Assembly: GCF_019457535.1 (NCBI RefSeq)
Contig: NZ_CP080417.1
Span: forward strand, 372,001-436,000
Reading direction: 5' to 3'
From: Shewanella halotolerans
GTDB taxonomy: Bacteria > Pseudomonadota > Gammaproteobacteria > Enterobacterales > Shewanellaceae
Length of the DNA: 64,000 nucleotides
Positions 17,571-26,301 of the stretch are shown piece by piece; the first letter of the stretch is position 1; the number at the start of each line of letters is the position of its first letter. The translations under genes and the position numbers were made by a program. Below the pieces are notes generated by a model. That model made no database searches. It was not told the DNA's origin and worked only from the letters and a program-made list of their open reading frames with translations.

Positions 17571-18502
17571 TGAAGCACTCTGGCGTCAGTCCCTTGTATG
17601 CGGCCATTACCTTAGGCTCGAATAGTTTCAATATGCTGGTGGCGCAAACCCGCGCCGGCAAGCCGACCGTAGTGGCCAAGTATAAGCGCAAGGTACGCCT
17701 TGCCGAGGGGATAGGCATTGATGGTGTGCTCTGCCCCGAGGTGTTCGAGCGCGGCCTGGATTGTCTGCAGATGTTCTCGCAGATGCTGGACCGCGAAGGG
17801 GTGAGTCGTGACAACATCGCCGTCATCGCCACGGCGACCCTGCGTAGTATCGGCAACGCAGATGCATTCTGCGAGGCTGCCTTACCTATCCTGGGACAAC
17901 CCATAGAGATCATCTCTGGCCTGCGTGAGGCGGAGCTTATCTATCAGGGCATGGTCGCCACCACTCAAGGTGAGGGGCGACGCCTGGTGATCGATATCGG
18001 CGGCGCAAGTACCGAGTTCATCATAGGTGATGGCAATAAGGTGCTGCTTAAGACCAGCCTTCCCATGGGCTGTGTCACCTTCAAGGATAAATTCTTCAAC
18101 AGCTTCCCATTTCAGCAACTGGATTTCGATGCGGCCCAGAGCCAGGTCGAGACCGCCCTGGGTGACTATCGCAGACAGCTGACCGATTATGGCTGGCACT
18201 GTGTGGTCGGCGCCTCGGGGACTGTGCAGTCCGTGGTGGAGCTACTCAACGATCGCGGCGTCTCCGCGACCATTACCCCGGCAGTGCTAGCCGATCTCAG
18301 GGGGGAGGTGCTGGCACAGACAGATGTGAGCCTGCGAGACATTCGCGGCCTGCATAGTGAGCGCGCGCCCACCTTCGCCGCAGGCTTAGCCATCTTATCT
18401 GCCCTGTTCAATCTGCTCGACATTCAGTCCCTCAATCTCTCCGGCGGCGCCCTGAGAGAAGGCGTGCTGCATCAACTTGCGCAGCGAGTCTTGGCCGCCT
18501 AG
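17570..18502 (+). CDS. gppA: Ppx/GppA-family phosphatase
   Basis: 310-residue member of the Ppx/GppA family (actin/hsp70-like fold) that hydrolyses guanosine pentaphosphate or polyphosphate. Phosphate loops are present in ITLGSNSFNML and IDIGGASTEFI, with HCVVGASGTVQSV later. It is much shorter than E. coli GppA or Ppx (about 500 residues) because it lacks the C-terminal HD-like domain. The overlap with the rhlB stop (TAATG) mirrors the rhlB-gppA pairing in enterics, which is why I prefer the GppA name; the activity is not settled by sequence. Confidence 0.85.
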   Translation: MKHSGVSPLYAAITLGSNSFNMLVAQTRAGKPTVVAKYKRKVRLAEGIGIDGVLCPEVFERGLDCLQMFSQMLDREGVSRDNIAVIATATLRSIGNADAFCEAALPILGQPIEIISGLREAELIYQGMVATTQGEGRRLVIDIGGASTEFIIGDGNKVLLKTSLPMGCVTFKDKFFNSFPFQQLDFDAAQSQVETALGDYRRQLTDYGWHCVVGASGTVQSVVELLNDRGVSATITPAVLADLRGEVLAQTDVSLRDIRGLHSERAPTFAAGLAILSALFNLLDIQSLNLSGGALREGVLHQLAQRVLAA

Positions 18503-18711
18503 TTCTGCCTTTTATTGGCGATTGCCAACATTTAGATGCCCCCTTCAAGTTCGTAATTTCTCCCTTCTTACTAAACAATATCTAAATTATTTGAATAATT
18601 TCATTTGCTTATCTGCTTGACCTGCCTTTTCTCTTCTCCGCTTCTCTACATGAAGATCTTTTGTATATTGAAGATTGTATAAAATATGTCTTTTGTGTTA
18701 TGTTTTTGTTG

Positions 18712-18758
18712 CGTTCAGGGGCAGTACCCATAAAACACCACATTCATCGCCCTGAACG
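18712..18758. promoter_or_regulatory. inverted repeat in the leader of the TonB receptor gene
   Basis: Perfect 9-bp arms CGTTCAGGG and CCCTGAACG are separated by 29 bp and end 35 bp before the start codon. The 291-bp gap 18503-18793 is otherwise A/T-rich and contains no gene. It could be an operator pair or an mRNA hairpin that affects translation of the receptor. Confidence 0.45.
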
Positions 18759-18793
18759 TCAGCAAAATAATAAAGAGAAGGGAGATAAAACTT

Positions 18794-21772
18794 ATGTCAG
18801 GAAGTAACGCTACTAGGCGTTTTGTCCCGAGGAAGACCTTGGCGGCAATCGCAGTTGGCTCGGCACTCATGCTGTCTGCGCCCGCCGCGATGGCGGCCGA
18901 TGGTTTGGGCACAATTAAAGGGCACATTACGAGTTCTGTCGGCGCAGAAGTTAATAACGCCAAGGTGATCATTCGCCACGAGAGCAAGGGTATAGTCAAA
19001 GAGACCACCACAGGTGCCAACGGCAGCTTTTCACTGAAAGGCCTGCCCATAGGTAACTACACCATCACTATCGTCAAAGATGGTTTCTACCAGGTGCAAG
19101 AGCAACATGTTGCCGTGACCGTGGGTAATGCCTTGACCTTCGATGTAGCGCTGGATGCCCAGAACAACGAAGTTGAGCGTATCGCGGTAACAGGCGCCCG
19201 CATCAGTCGTGTCGATACCTCGAGCACCACTAACTCTCAGGTGATCTCTATCGAGGAGCTAAATCAGCTGCCGGTAGAGTTAGACTCCACCTCAATCGCA
19301 TTGTTGAGCCCTGGCGCGGTCGCGGGCGATAACGGTTTCGGCGGTGTTGCCATCGCCGGTTCTTCGGTGGCCGAGAACGGCTACTACCTGAACGGTCTGA
19401 ACATTACCGATCTGCGTAAGGGGATGGGCGATATCGATCTGCCTTGGGAAGCGATCTCGCAGACTGAGGTACAGACTGGCGGCGTATCGGCGGAATATGG
19501 TCGTTTCATCGGTGGTGTGGTCAACCTGGTGTCTAAGTCGGGTGACAACGAGTGGAAGTTCGGCGCCAAGGCCGAAGTCGCGCCGGATGCCCTGGCCGAA
19601 CCTGTGCCGCTCATGAGAAACGACGGCAGCATAGAAACCGTGTCCGATGCCTATTGGCAGGAAACCGAGTATAACCTCTGGGCGTCTGGCGCCCTGATCG
19701 AAGACAAACTCTTCTTCTACGGCCTGTGGAACCCCTATGGTGAAGAGGCAACCGCCTATGGCGAGACTACGTTGCGCGATAAAGAGTGGGATACCAACCG
19801 CTGGTTTACCAAGGTGGACTGGTTTATCCATGAGGATCACTCTATCGGTGTGATGGCCTTCAGCAACGAAGGGGATTACGCCAGCACCCAGTATCGTCGC
19901 AATGACGACGGTAGCCGTGGCGACGCCATCGGCCTTACCGAAAGCACCTACGGTGGTATCGGCTGGAACGCCCAGTACACAGGTTATCTGACCGACGATA
20001 TTACCCTGTCGGCCATGTACGGTGAGATCACTCAGTCGACCAAGGACAACTCGGGCACCCTAGATCAGTCCACCTATGAAGATTACCGCTCCGGCAGCTA
20101 TCAGCGCCTGGGTGACTGGGTTGGCTATGGTTCGTCCGAGACAGAAGATAAGCGTATCACCTATCGTATCGATCTGGACTGGGTGATCGGCGACCATACC
20201 CTGCGCGCCGGTTATGATTATGAGCGTCTCGAGATTGCCGACTTCTACACCCCGCATGGCGACGGCTGGTATGAGTATTACACCGCCGGTGCCGATAATG
20301 CCTACGGCCTGGCCGAAGGCACAGAATATGCGGATCTGCGTATCTGGGGTAAGGCGAGTGAGACTGAAAACGTACACACCGCCCTGTATGTGTCAGACAC
20401 CTGGATGGTGACAGATACGGTAACTGTGAACGCCGGCGTGCGTTACAGCGAGTTCAGTAACACGACCGGTTCTGGCGATAAGTATGTCGACCTGGATGGT
20501 CAGTTTGCGCCGCGTCTGGGCGTGACCTGGGATGTGATTGGCGATGGCTCGAGCAAGGTTTACGCCTCTTATGGTCGTTACTTCCAGCCGGTGTCGCCTA
20601 ACACCAATCTGCGTATGGCTTCTGCGGCCTACGATTCGCATATCGTCAGCCATCTTAATGGCGTGAACGCCGACGGCTCGCCTATTCTGGGTGATGAGAT
20701 CTCTCGCCGCGTGGTGGCCGACGGCACAGTGCCCGATGCCGACCAGCTGTTTAACAACAAGGCGGGGTCCATGTATTCGGACGAGTTTGCCCTGGGCTTC
20801 CAGCAGCAGCTTAACGATGACTGGGCCGTGGGCATTCGCGGTGTCTATCGTGACCTGAAGCAATCGATCGAAGACGTCTCCTTCAACTACGGGATGAACC
20901 AGTGGATCAAGGAAAACTATGATTCTTCCTGGTACGCCGGTAACGGTGAGACCAGCGCCGAAGATTACTTCGTCGGTGGTTGGTTCCCGACGCTGACCAA
21001 CCCAGGCATAGGCACAGAGATCAACTATGATGTCGATGGCGATGGCATAAAAGAAACCGTAAACGTCACCGCAGATCAGATGGGCTTCCCTAAGGCGACT
21101 CGTACCTATAAGGCTGTTGAGCTGAGCTTTAGCGGTAACGTGACCGAAGACTTTACCCTCAACGGTTCCTATACCTGGTCTAAGAGTGAAGGTAACACAG
21201 AGGGTCTGGTGCGTTCGGATAACGAGCAGGCCGATCCGGGTTGGACCACCTCGTTCGACTATCCTGAGTTGATGGATAACGGCGAGGGCTACCTGCCTAA
21301 CGACAGACGCCACAACTTCAAGCTCTATGGTGTGTATCACATCACGGATGACTTGAGTGTCGGTTTCAACTCTTATCTGCAATCGGGTCGTCCGATCAAT
21401 GCCTTCGGCTTGCATCCGGCGGATCAGGGTTACTGTGTGAAGGCGATCGCCATCGACGGTACCTGTTATGGTCGTGACTGGTACGGCGCTTCCTCTTTCT
21501 ACGCCAATGGCGAGGCGGCACCGCGTGGCAGCATGGGACGTACAGACTGGGTCTACAACATAGATCTGAACCTGTCCTACACCATGGACTTCGACACGGC
21601 GGGACGCCTGAACTTCAAGTTGAACGTGTACAACCTGTTTAACTTCGACGGTATCACGGGTGTGGATGAGCAGTATGAGCTAGACAGTGGCGATAAGAAC
21701 ATTCGCTACGGCTATGCCGACAGCTTCCAGACGCCAAGATATGTTCGTGCGTCGGTACGCTACGACTTTTAA
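18794..21772 (+). CDS. TonB-dependent receptor, Oar-like, with carboxypeptidase-regulatory N-domain
   Basis: 992-residue outer-membrane receptor. The signal peptide runs to about residue 34 (SAPAAMA-AD). Next comes a carboxypeptidase-regulatory-like beta domain (about 37-110, GTIKGHITSSVGAEVNNAKV), then a TonB plug (about 130-250, EVERIAVTGARIS, GGVSAEYGRFIGGVVNLVS), then a 22-strand-type barrel ending in ASVRYDF with the terminal Phe needed for BAM insertion. The combination is typical of Oar/OmpA-related TonB receptors. The substrate is not deducible: no TonB, ABC transporter or hydrolase genes adjoin it. GGGAG precedes the ATG and a bidirectional terminator follows. Confidence 0.9.
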   Translation: MSGSNATRRFVPRKTLAAIAVGSALMLSAPAAMAADGLGTIKGHITSSVGAEVNNAKVIIRHESKGIVKETTTGANGSFSLKGLPIGNYTITIVKDGFYQVQEQHVAVTVGNALTFDVALDAQNNEVERIAVTGARISRVDTSSTTNSQVISIEELNQLPVELDSTSIALLSPGAVAGDNGFGGVAIAGSSVAENGYYLNGLNITDLRKGMGDIDLPWEAISQTEVQTGGVSAEYGRFIGGVVNLVSKSGDNEWKFGAKAEVAPDALAEPVPLMRNDGSIETVSDAYWQETEYNLWASGALIEDKLFFYGLWNPYGEEATAYGETTLRDKEWDTNRWFTKVDWFIHEDHSIGVMAFSNEGDYASTQYRRNDDGSRGDAIGLTESTYGGIGWNAQYTGYLTDDITLSAMYGEITQSTKDNSGTLDQSTYEDYRSGSYQRLGDWVGYGSSETEDKRITYRIDLDWVIGDHTLRAGYDYERLEIADFYTPHGDGWYEYYTAGADNAYGLAEGTEYADLRIWGKASETENVHTALYVSDTWMVTDTVTVNAGVRYSEFSNTTGSGDKYVDLDGQFAPRLGVTWDVIGDGSSKVYASYGRYFQPVSPNTNLRMASAAYDSHIVSHLNGVNADGSPILGDEISRRVVADGTVPDADQLFNNKAGSMYSDEFALGFQQQLNDDWAVGIRGVYRDLKQSIEDVSFNYGMNQWIKENYDSSWYAGNGETSAEDYFVGGWFPTLTNPGIGTEINYDVDGDGIKETVNVTADQMGFPKATRTYKAVELSFSGNVTEDFTLNGSYTWSKSEGNTEGLVRSDNEQADPGWTTSFDYPELMDNGEGYLPNDRRHNFKLYGVYHITDDLSVGFNSYLQSGRPINAFGLHPADQGYCVKAIAIDGTCYGRDWYGASSFYANGEAAPRGSMGRTDWVYNIDLNLSYTMDFDTAGRLNFKLNVYNLFNFDGITGVDEQYELDSGDKNIRYGYADSFQTPRYVRASVRYDF

Positions 21773-21786
21773 TCTTTAGTCAGATC

Positions 21787-21814
21787 AAAAAAGGCCGCAA
21801 TTGCGGCCTTTTTT
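21787..21814. terminator. bidirectional terminator
   Basis: AAAAAAGGCCGCAA / TTGCGGCCTTTTTT perfect hairpin between the TonB receptor gene and the convergent thioredoxin-fold gene. Confidence 0.9.
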
Positions 21815-21826
21815 ATTGATGCGGGT

Positions 21827-22363
21827 TTAGTCGAGGATCTTCGCCAGATCCACCTCGAGTGAGGTTTCTGGACGCTCGACGATACGACCTATCTCCTTGC
21901 CATCCTGCTTCACGATGAAGGTTGGGATGCGGGTAAAGTCATACTTGGCAGCTAGGCCTTCTGGGTCGAGTTTCTTACGATCCACCCCTATGTAGGTCAC
22001 CTTGATGTTGGCGTTGTTGGCCGCTTCCATGATGCGGATGAAGCGCGGCGTCTCACGGTGACAATCTGGGCACCAGGTACCTATGATGACGACTATCTCG
22101 GTCGGTGTCTGCAGCTTCTTGATTGGCGCGATGGCGGCCTCGTCTACCTGGTAGCTCTTATAGCCCTGGGTGAAATCATCAAGCTCTGTGACTAAGGTTT
22201 GGGCTTGTACTTCGCCGGTCAGTATCACTTCCTGTTTCTCCTCACTGCAAGTGGCGATAAAGCCTTCCTGCTTTTCATCGAATGCACAGCCATTATTTGC
22301 CAGTGCCTGAGTGCTAAAGAACAGCGCTGTGGTGGCAAGTAATGCTTTAATATTATTGGTCAT
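21827..22363 (-). CDS. periplasmic thioredoxin-fold protein with CPDC active site
   Basis: 178 residues with a signal peptide (MTNNIKALLATTALFFSTQ, cleaved near ALA-NN). The redox motif is WCPDCHRETP (about residues 113-122), followed by a cis-proline-type FTRIPTFIV. The family is thioredoxin/TlpA-like. CPDC is an uncommon active-site dipeptide, and two more cysteines lie in NGCAFDEKQEGFIATCSEE near the mature N-terminus, which could form a structural disulfide. The gene stands alone. The role (oxidase or reductase) and partners are unknown. Confidence 0.8.
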   Translation of the reverse strand: MTNNIKALLATTALFFSTQALANNGCAFDEKQEGFIATCSEEKQEVILTGEVQAQTLVTELDDFTQGYKSYQVDEAAIAPIKKLQTPTEIVVIIGTWCPDCHRETPRFIRIMEAANNANIKVTYIGVDRKKLDPEGLAAKYDFTRIPTFIVKQDGKEIGRIVERPETSLEVDLAKILD

Positions 22364-22592
22364 AAATAGTACCTCAGGCCCGTAGACAAAAACCAGAATT
22401 GAGAATTCATTTCATTCTGATGCTATTCAATCATCTAAGTTGCACCGAGAGTAGCGCGAATGCGGCGAGCTGTTAACTGGATCACGCCATGGTCGATAGC
22501 TTAGCGCAGGGCTTCACACATTTGTCGCTAAATTGCAGAAATTTCCTGCGCTCGGCAACAAGGTGTTAACCCTGCGAGCCGCCTATTGCTGA

Positions 22593-23171
22593 TTAGGCGG
22601 CGACCAGCTTGGCCAGATCGGCCGGGCGATAGTAGACAGACTTGAGCACCTTGCCCTGACGCACCACCTTACCGGCCATCTCCACATCCTTGGCGCACTT
22701 GGCGATGATGAAGTCGCCCTTGCGGCTGCCGACGATCTCAACGCCCTGCTTGGCATAGTGGGCTATGGTTTCTTCCAGTTCCTGCTCGTTGCGACACACC
22801 TTGCTCATGTTGCTCGAATGCACCTCGTCCCAGCAGCGGACGAAGTCGATGTCGCGGTTCTTGGCGACATGCAGGAGTAGGTCGATCACATAGCTGATCT
22901 CCAAGCGGTCACTCATCTGCGTGGCGCCGAGATGCACCAGGCGGCCCATGAGTACATAGACAGAATCGACAATAGCATCGGCCTGCTCGACGCGGCTATC
23001 GGCCTCGGCCAGCTCGGTCAACTCCTCAATGGCGAGTGAGGTGTGCAGGGTATCGGCCTGCTCATCCAGGCTGGACTCATCTTCGATAGGCAGATCGAAG
23101 GTGGAGCGGAACTGGTGGATGTCGCGGTAGAGGTGGTCGTAAAGGGGCTGATCGAGTGCGGTCAGTTTCAT
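22593..23171 (-). CDS. MazG/PRA-PH-like NTP pyrophosphohydrolase family protein
   Basis: 192-residue soluble protein. The segment SLAIEELTELAEADSRVEQADAIVDSVYVLMG (shown here only by its key residues EExxE then ExxD) fits the metal-binding EExxE-x(n)-ExxD signature of the all-alpha NTP pyrophosphohydrolase superfamily, and the C-terminal region around NRDIDFVRCWDEVHSSNMSK also fits this group. Probable substrate is an abnormal or excess nucleotide, but this is inference from the superfamily. It is monocistronic, between a redox protein and NhaC on the other strand. Confidence 0.72.
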   Translation of the reverse strand: MKLTALDQPLYDHLYRDIHQFRSTFDLPIEDESSLDEQADTLHTSLAIEELTELAEADSRVEQADAIVDSVYVLMGRLVHLGATQMSDRLEISYVIDLLLHVAKNRDIDFVRCWDEVHSSNMSKVCRNEQELEETIAHYAKQGVEIVGSRKGDFIIAKCAKDVEMAGKVVRQGKVLKSVYYRPADLAKLVAA

Positions 23172-23588
23172 CTGTGTGCCTTATGGGTCTTGAATGTCTA
23201 TATGCGTGCCGGCAATTTTAATTTAACCGGTCGCTAATTGAAAGTTAGCTCCCTTGTACCGGCTGTGTTAGCGGCATACGACCGCGAGAATAGTGGATTG
23301 GCTGCTGTCTGGGTGACTTTTTTCCTGTGGTGCAAGCCAGGGATATATGTGGATATCCTGCATAACCAGTCTCAAAAAGCCGCTCTTGGTGAATTTGTAC
23401 GCTTAATGGGACATAAGCCCTATGGTCTCATGGCGTCGATATGCCCGCCCGGTCTGGACTGGATTGTTAAAAATGTGTAACTATGTTTGACCCGTCTGGC
23501 GATGAAACGGCCCATTCATAGTTCAAATGGCTGGTTTGATCGCCGGGGAGAAGAATAGGAAACCCCATAATTATAATAAGGATTACCC
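23172..23588. other. 417-bp divergent intergenic region
   Basis: Lies between the MazG-like gene (minus) and nhaC (plus) and should hold both promoters. An 80-codon TTG-start frame at 23238-23480 has no recognisable features or ribosome site, so I do not call it. I see no convincing operator or RNA. Confidence 0.6.
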
Positions 23589-25109
23589 ATGACCTCTCAT
23601 CAGCAGTCGCCAGAACAGCCTGGCAGAGATTCGAGTCCCGCGTCCGCTAAACGCCACAAGCAGCCGACGCTACTAGATGCCCTGATCCCCATTATCGCCC
23701 TGGTCTGTATGTTAACGGCCTCTGTGTATCTCTTCTCGTCCGACAGCTCCTATGGCGCCAACCAGATCGCCCTGATCATGGCGGCCTGTATTACTCTGGT
23801 TATCGGGGTGAAAAACGGCTATAGCTGGAAGGAGATGGAGGCGGGTATCGTCAAGAGTGTCTCCCTGGCCACAGGTGCCCTGTTGATCCTGTTTTCGGTC
23901 GGCTCCCTGATCGGCACCTGGATCTTGGCCGGAACCGTGCCCACTATGATCTTCTATGGTATGAAGATCTTAAACCCAGATTATTTCTACGCCGCCTCCT
24001 GCCTACTGTGCGCCGTGGTGGCCCTGAGTATCGGTAGCTCCTGGACGGTCGCCGGCACCTTAGGTATCGCCCTAATTGGTGTCGCCGGTGCCATGGGGCT
24101 GAGCGTCGAGATCACCGCCGGCGCCATCATCAGCGGTGCCTACTTTGGTGACAAGATGTCGCCCATGTCCGACACCACTAACCTGGCGCCCGCAGTTGCC
24201 GGCAGCGAGCTGTTTGGCCATATTCGCCACATGGTGTGGACCACGACTCCGAGCATATTGCTTGCCCTGATAGGCTTTTTGTTTATCGGCCTTAACAGCG
24301 ACAGCAGCGGCGTGGCGACGGATCTGGCCGCGACCATGGCGCGCATCGAGACCCAGTATCATCCCGGCCTGCATCTGCTACTGCCCCTGCTGGTGGTGTT
24401 AGTGCTGGCCTATAAGAAGTTGCCCGCCTTCCCAACCGTGATTCTGGGGACCCTGGCCGGCGCCATCTGCGCGGCGCTGTTTCAGTTCGACGGGGTGATC
24501 AAGTTCGTCAACGATGACAGCCTGCCGACTATGGTCGCCCTGGTGAAGGGGATCTGGGTTGCCATGTTCGATGGCTACACTGCCAACACGGGTGATAAGA
24601 CGCTCGACAGTCTGCTGAGCCGCGGCGGCATGAGCAGCATGGTCAATACCGTCTGGTTGATCCTCTGCGCCATGGCCTTCGGCGGTGTGATGGAAAGGAC
24701 AGGTCTGCTACAGCGTCTGCTGCAAGGCGTGCTGCGCCTGGTGAAATCCAGCGGCAGCCTGATCATCACCACCCTGGCGAGCTGCATCGGCGCCAACTTG
24801 ATCACGGGCGATCAGTTTATTGCCATCTTGCTGCCGGGTCGTATGCTCAAGGTCGAGTATGAGAAGCATGGTCTGGCGCCGGTTAACCTGAGCCGCGCCC
24901 TGGAAGATTCGGCCACCATCACCAGCCCCTTGGTGCCCTGGAACACCTGTGGCGCCTACATGGCCAGCACCTTAGGCGTGGCGACCATCGCCTATCTGCC
25001 TTTCGCCTTCTTTAACCTCATCTGTCCATTCGTCAGCGCGGCTTATGCCTACTATGACTTTAAGATTGAGCGGCTCGATGAGAGTGAAGCCGTGGAGGCC
25101 GTGGCTTAG
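23589..25109 (+). CDS. nhaC: Na+/H+ antiporter, NhaC family
   Basis: Inner-membrane sodium/proton antiporter. 506 residues with about 11-12 hydrophobic helices. It has a cytoplasmic N-terminal extension rich in Gln/Ser/Pro (about 28 residues), then LLDALIPIIALVCML typical of NhaC. The family core includes ISGAYFGDKMSPMSDTTNLA and, late in the protein, LEDSATITSPLVPWNTCGAY. AATAAGGA precedes the ATG. It is a single-gene unit consistent with a marine, sodium-rich niche. Substrate specificity beyond Na+ (for example malate/lactate, as in some NhaC relatives) cannot be excluded. Confidence 0.92.
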   Translation: MTSHQQSPEQPGRDSSPASAKRHKQPTLLDALIPIIALVCMLTASVYLFSSDSSYGANQIALIMAACITLVIGVKNGYSWKEMEAGIVKSVSLATGALLILFSVGSLIGTWILAGTVPTMIFYGMKILNPDYFYAASCLLCAVVALSIGSSWTVAGTLGIALIGVAGAMGLSVEITAGAIISGAYFGDKMSPMSDTTNLAPAVAGSELFGHIRHMVWTTTPSILLALIGFLFIGLNSDSSGVATDLAATMARIETQYHPGLHLLLPLLVVLVLAYKKLPAFPTVILGTLAGAICAALFQFDGVIKFVNDDSLPTMVALVKGIWVAMFDGYTANTGDKTLDSLLSRGGMSSMVNTVWLILCAMAFGGVMERTGLLQRLLQGVLRLVKSSGSLIITTLASCIGANLITGDQFIAILLPGRMLKVEYEKHGLAPVNLSRALEDSATITSPLVPWNTCGAYMASTLGVATIAYLPFAFFNLICPFVSAAYAYYDFKIERLDESEAVEAVA

Positions 25110-25150
25110 GCTATTCGCCTGAGCCGCCTGGCTTGGTGTTGGAAGCGTAA

Positions 25151-25191
25151 AAAAATCCGCCCGGCGAAATCACTGGCGTCGTGCCGGGCGG
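25151..25191 (-). terminator. terminator of the minus-strand cytochrome maturation operon
   Basis: Stem CCGCCCGGC / GCCGGGCGG (25157-25165 and 25183-25191). Read on the minus strand it ends in ATTTTTTACG. It lies 44 bp after the stop of the CcmG-like gene and also backs nhaC. Confidence 0.8.
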
Positions 25192-25234
25192 GAGCAATAA
25201 AGTGATGGTGGGTGGCGCCTAAGGGCGCCATTGC

Positions 25235-25855
25235 TTAATGAAGATGTTGTGCTTTGTTCGGCTTGGCATATTTGGCAGTGAGTTGTTCCAGATAGGGTTG
25301 TACCGCCTGATCGCCCCAGTCTAGATAACCTCTTAAAAATCCGATTAAATTCCCCTCGCCGTCGAAGGCGTAGGTGGCCGGTACTATGTTGGCGGGTAAC
25401 ATCTTTTCCACCTGCCGCTTAGGGTCGATTAGCGTGGGATATCCCCCTAATTGGTGGCGAGCCAGAAAGGCGCCCACCTCGTCATGGGCCTCGTCGATGG
25501 ACAGGGGCAGCACCACAAGATCTTTGTCGAGATTGTCCCGTCTTATCTTATCCATCATGGGGATCTCCTTGATGCAGGGGGCGCACCAGGTGGCCCACAG
25601 ATTGATTAAGACCAGCTTGCCCCGGTAGTCGCTCAATTTGACCTGGTCACCACTCAGACTCTCGAAGGTCGCCTCATCGACCTTCCGGGCACTGGTCATC
25701 TCTACGAAGCGCGACATGATCATCGGCTTAGGCAGGTTCTCTCCCGTGTCATACACCTTGGCGCTCGGCATCACGGCCAGGGCGTTGCCCGTAGGTGTCA
25801 TTAAAGTTAGAGCGGACAGGGCGAAGCTGAGCAGGGCAAGTCGTGGTTTTCTCAT
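25235..25855 (-). CDS. TlpA/CcmG-like periplasmic thiol-disulfide protein of the sulfite reductase locus
   Basis: 206 residues. The N-terminal hydrophobic segment SFALSALTLMTPTGNALA is a signal peptide or anchor. The thioredoxin fold has the active site NLWATWCAPCIKEIPMMD and a cis-proline loop YPTLIDP. CcmG/TlpA proteins keep apocytochrome CXXCH thiols reduced for heme ligation. It overlaps the CcmH-like gene by 4 bp and so belongs to the three-gene maturation arm divergent from sirA. The C-terminal end is His/Lys-rich (NKAQHLH). Assignment to SirA maturation is inferred from context. Confidence 0.88.
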   Translation of the reverse strand: MRKPRLALLSFALSALTLMTPTGNALAVMPSAKVYDTGENLPKPMIMSRFVEMTSARKVDEATFESLSGDQVKLSDYRGKLVLINLWATWCAPCIKEIPMMDKIRRDNLDKDLVVLPLSIDEAHDEVGAFLARHQLGGYPTLIDPKRQVEKMLPANIVPATYAFDGEGNLIGFLRGYLDWGDQAVQPYLEQLTAKYAKPNKAQHLH

Positions 25856-26301
25856 GATCTATCTTCCTGAGAGGTGTTGATGGATGCGGCGCCAGCTGTC
25901 TGCCTGAAATACCAGAATATCGCTAGAGCCAGCAGGCAGAGCGGCGCGAAGAACAGCAGGGCGGTGCCTGCACTTAGGCTGGGCATATAGCGGATCCGCT
26001 CGCCGTAGCGGGCCACCATGAAGTCGACTATTTCATCGCTCGTCTTGCCCTGCTCCAGCTGCAGATAGATCTCCGCCTTGAGCTCGTTGGCGATCGGGCT
26101 CTGGGAGTCCTGCAAGCTCTGGTTGGTGGACATGGGGCAGCGTAGGCCTGCGGCGATCGCTATCGCCTGATGCTTGAGCTGAGCGGGCGTGCGCCACTGT
26201 GGGTTCCCATGAGTTTCTGCTAGCGCCTGGGCTTGGGATACAGTCGATCCAAGGAGAGTCGCAAGGGCGACCAGCAGTAAGATCCAGCTTCCTTTCATCA
26301 T
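25852..26301 (-). CDS. CcmH/NrfF-like heme lyase subunit with a missing second cysteine (SirF-type)
   Basis: 149 residues: signal peptide, CcmH domain, and one C-terminal membrane helix (LSAGTALLFFAPLCLLALAIFWYF). The CcmH hallmark LRCxxC reads LRCPMSTNQSLQDSQSP: Cys55 is present, but position 58 is Ser, encoded by TCC, where the family has Cys. The rest (SPIANELKAEIYLQLEQGKT, IVDFMVARYGERIRYMP) is well conserved, so the protein does not look decayed. CcmH/NrfF acts with the CcmF/NrfE homologue to attach heme to apocytochromes. It overlaps both neighbours, and corresponds to sirF of S. oneidensis by context. Confidence 0.9.
   Translation of the reverse strand: MMKGSWILLLVALATLLGSTVSQAQALAETHGNPQWRTPAQLKHQAIAIAAGLRCPMSTNQSLQDSQSPIANELKAEIYLQLEQGKTSDEIVDFMVARYGERIRYMPSLSAGTALLFFAPLCLLALAIFWYFRQTAGAASINTSQEDRS

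Noticed and set aside
23238..23480. 80-codon TTG-start frame
   Set aside because: No ribosome site, no recognisable domain or signal, and it lies in the promoter region between divergent genes.
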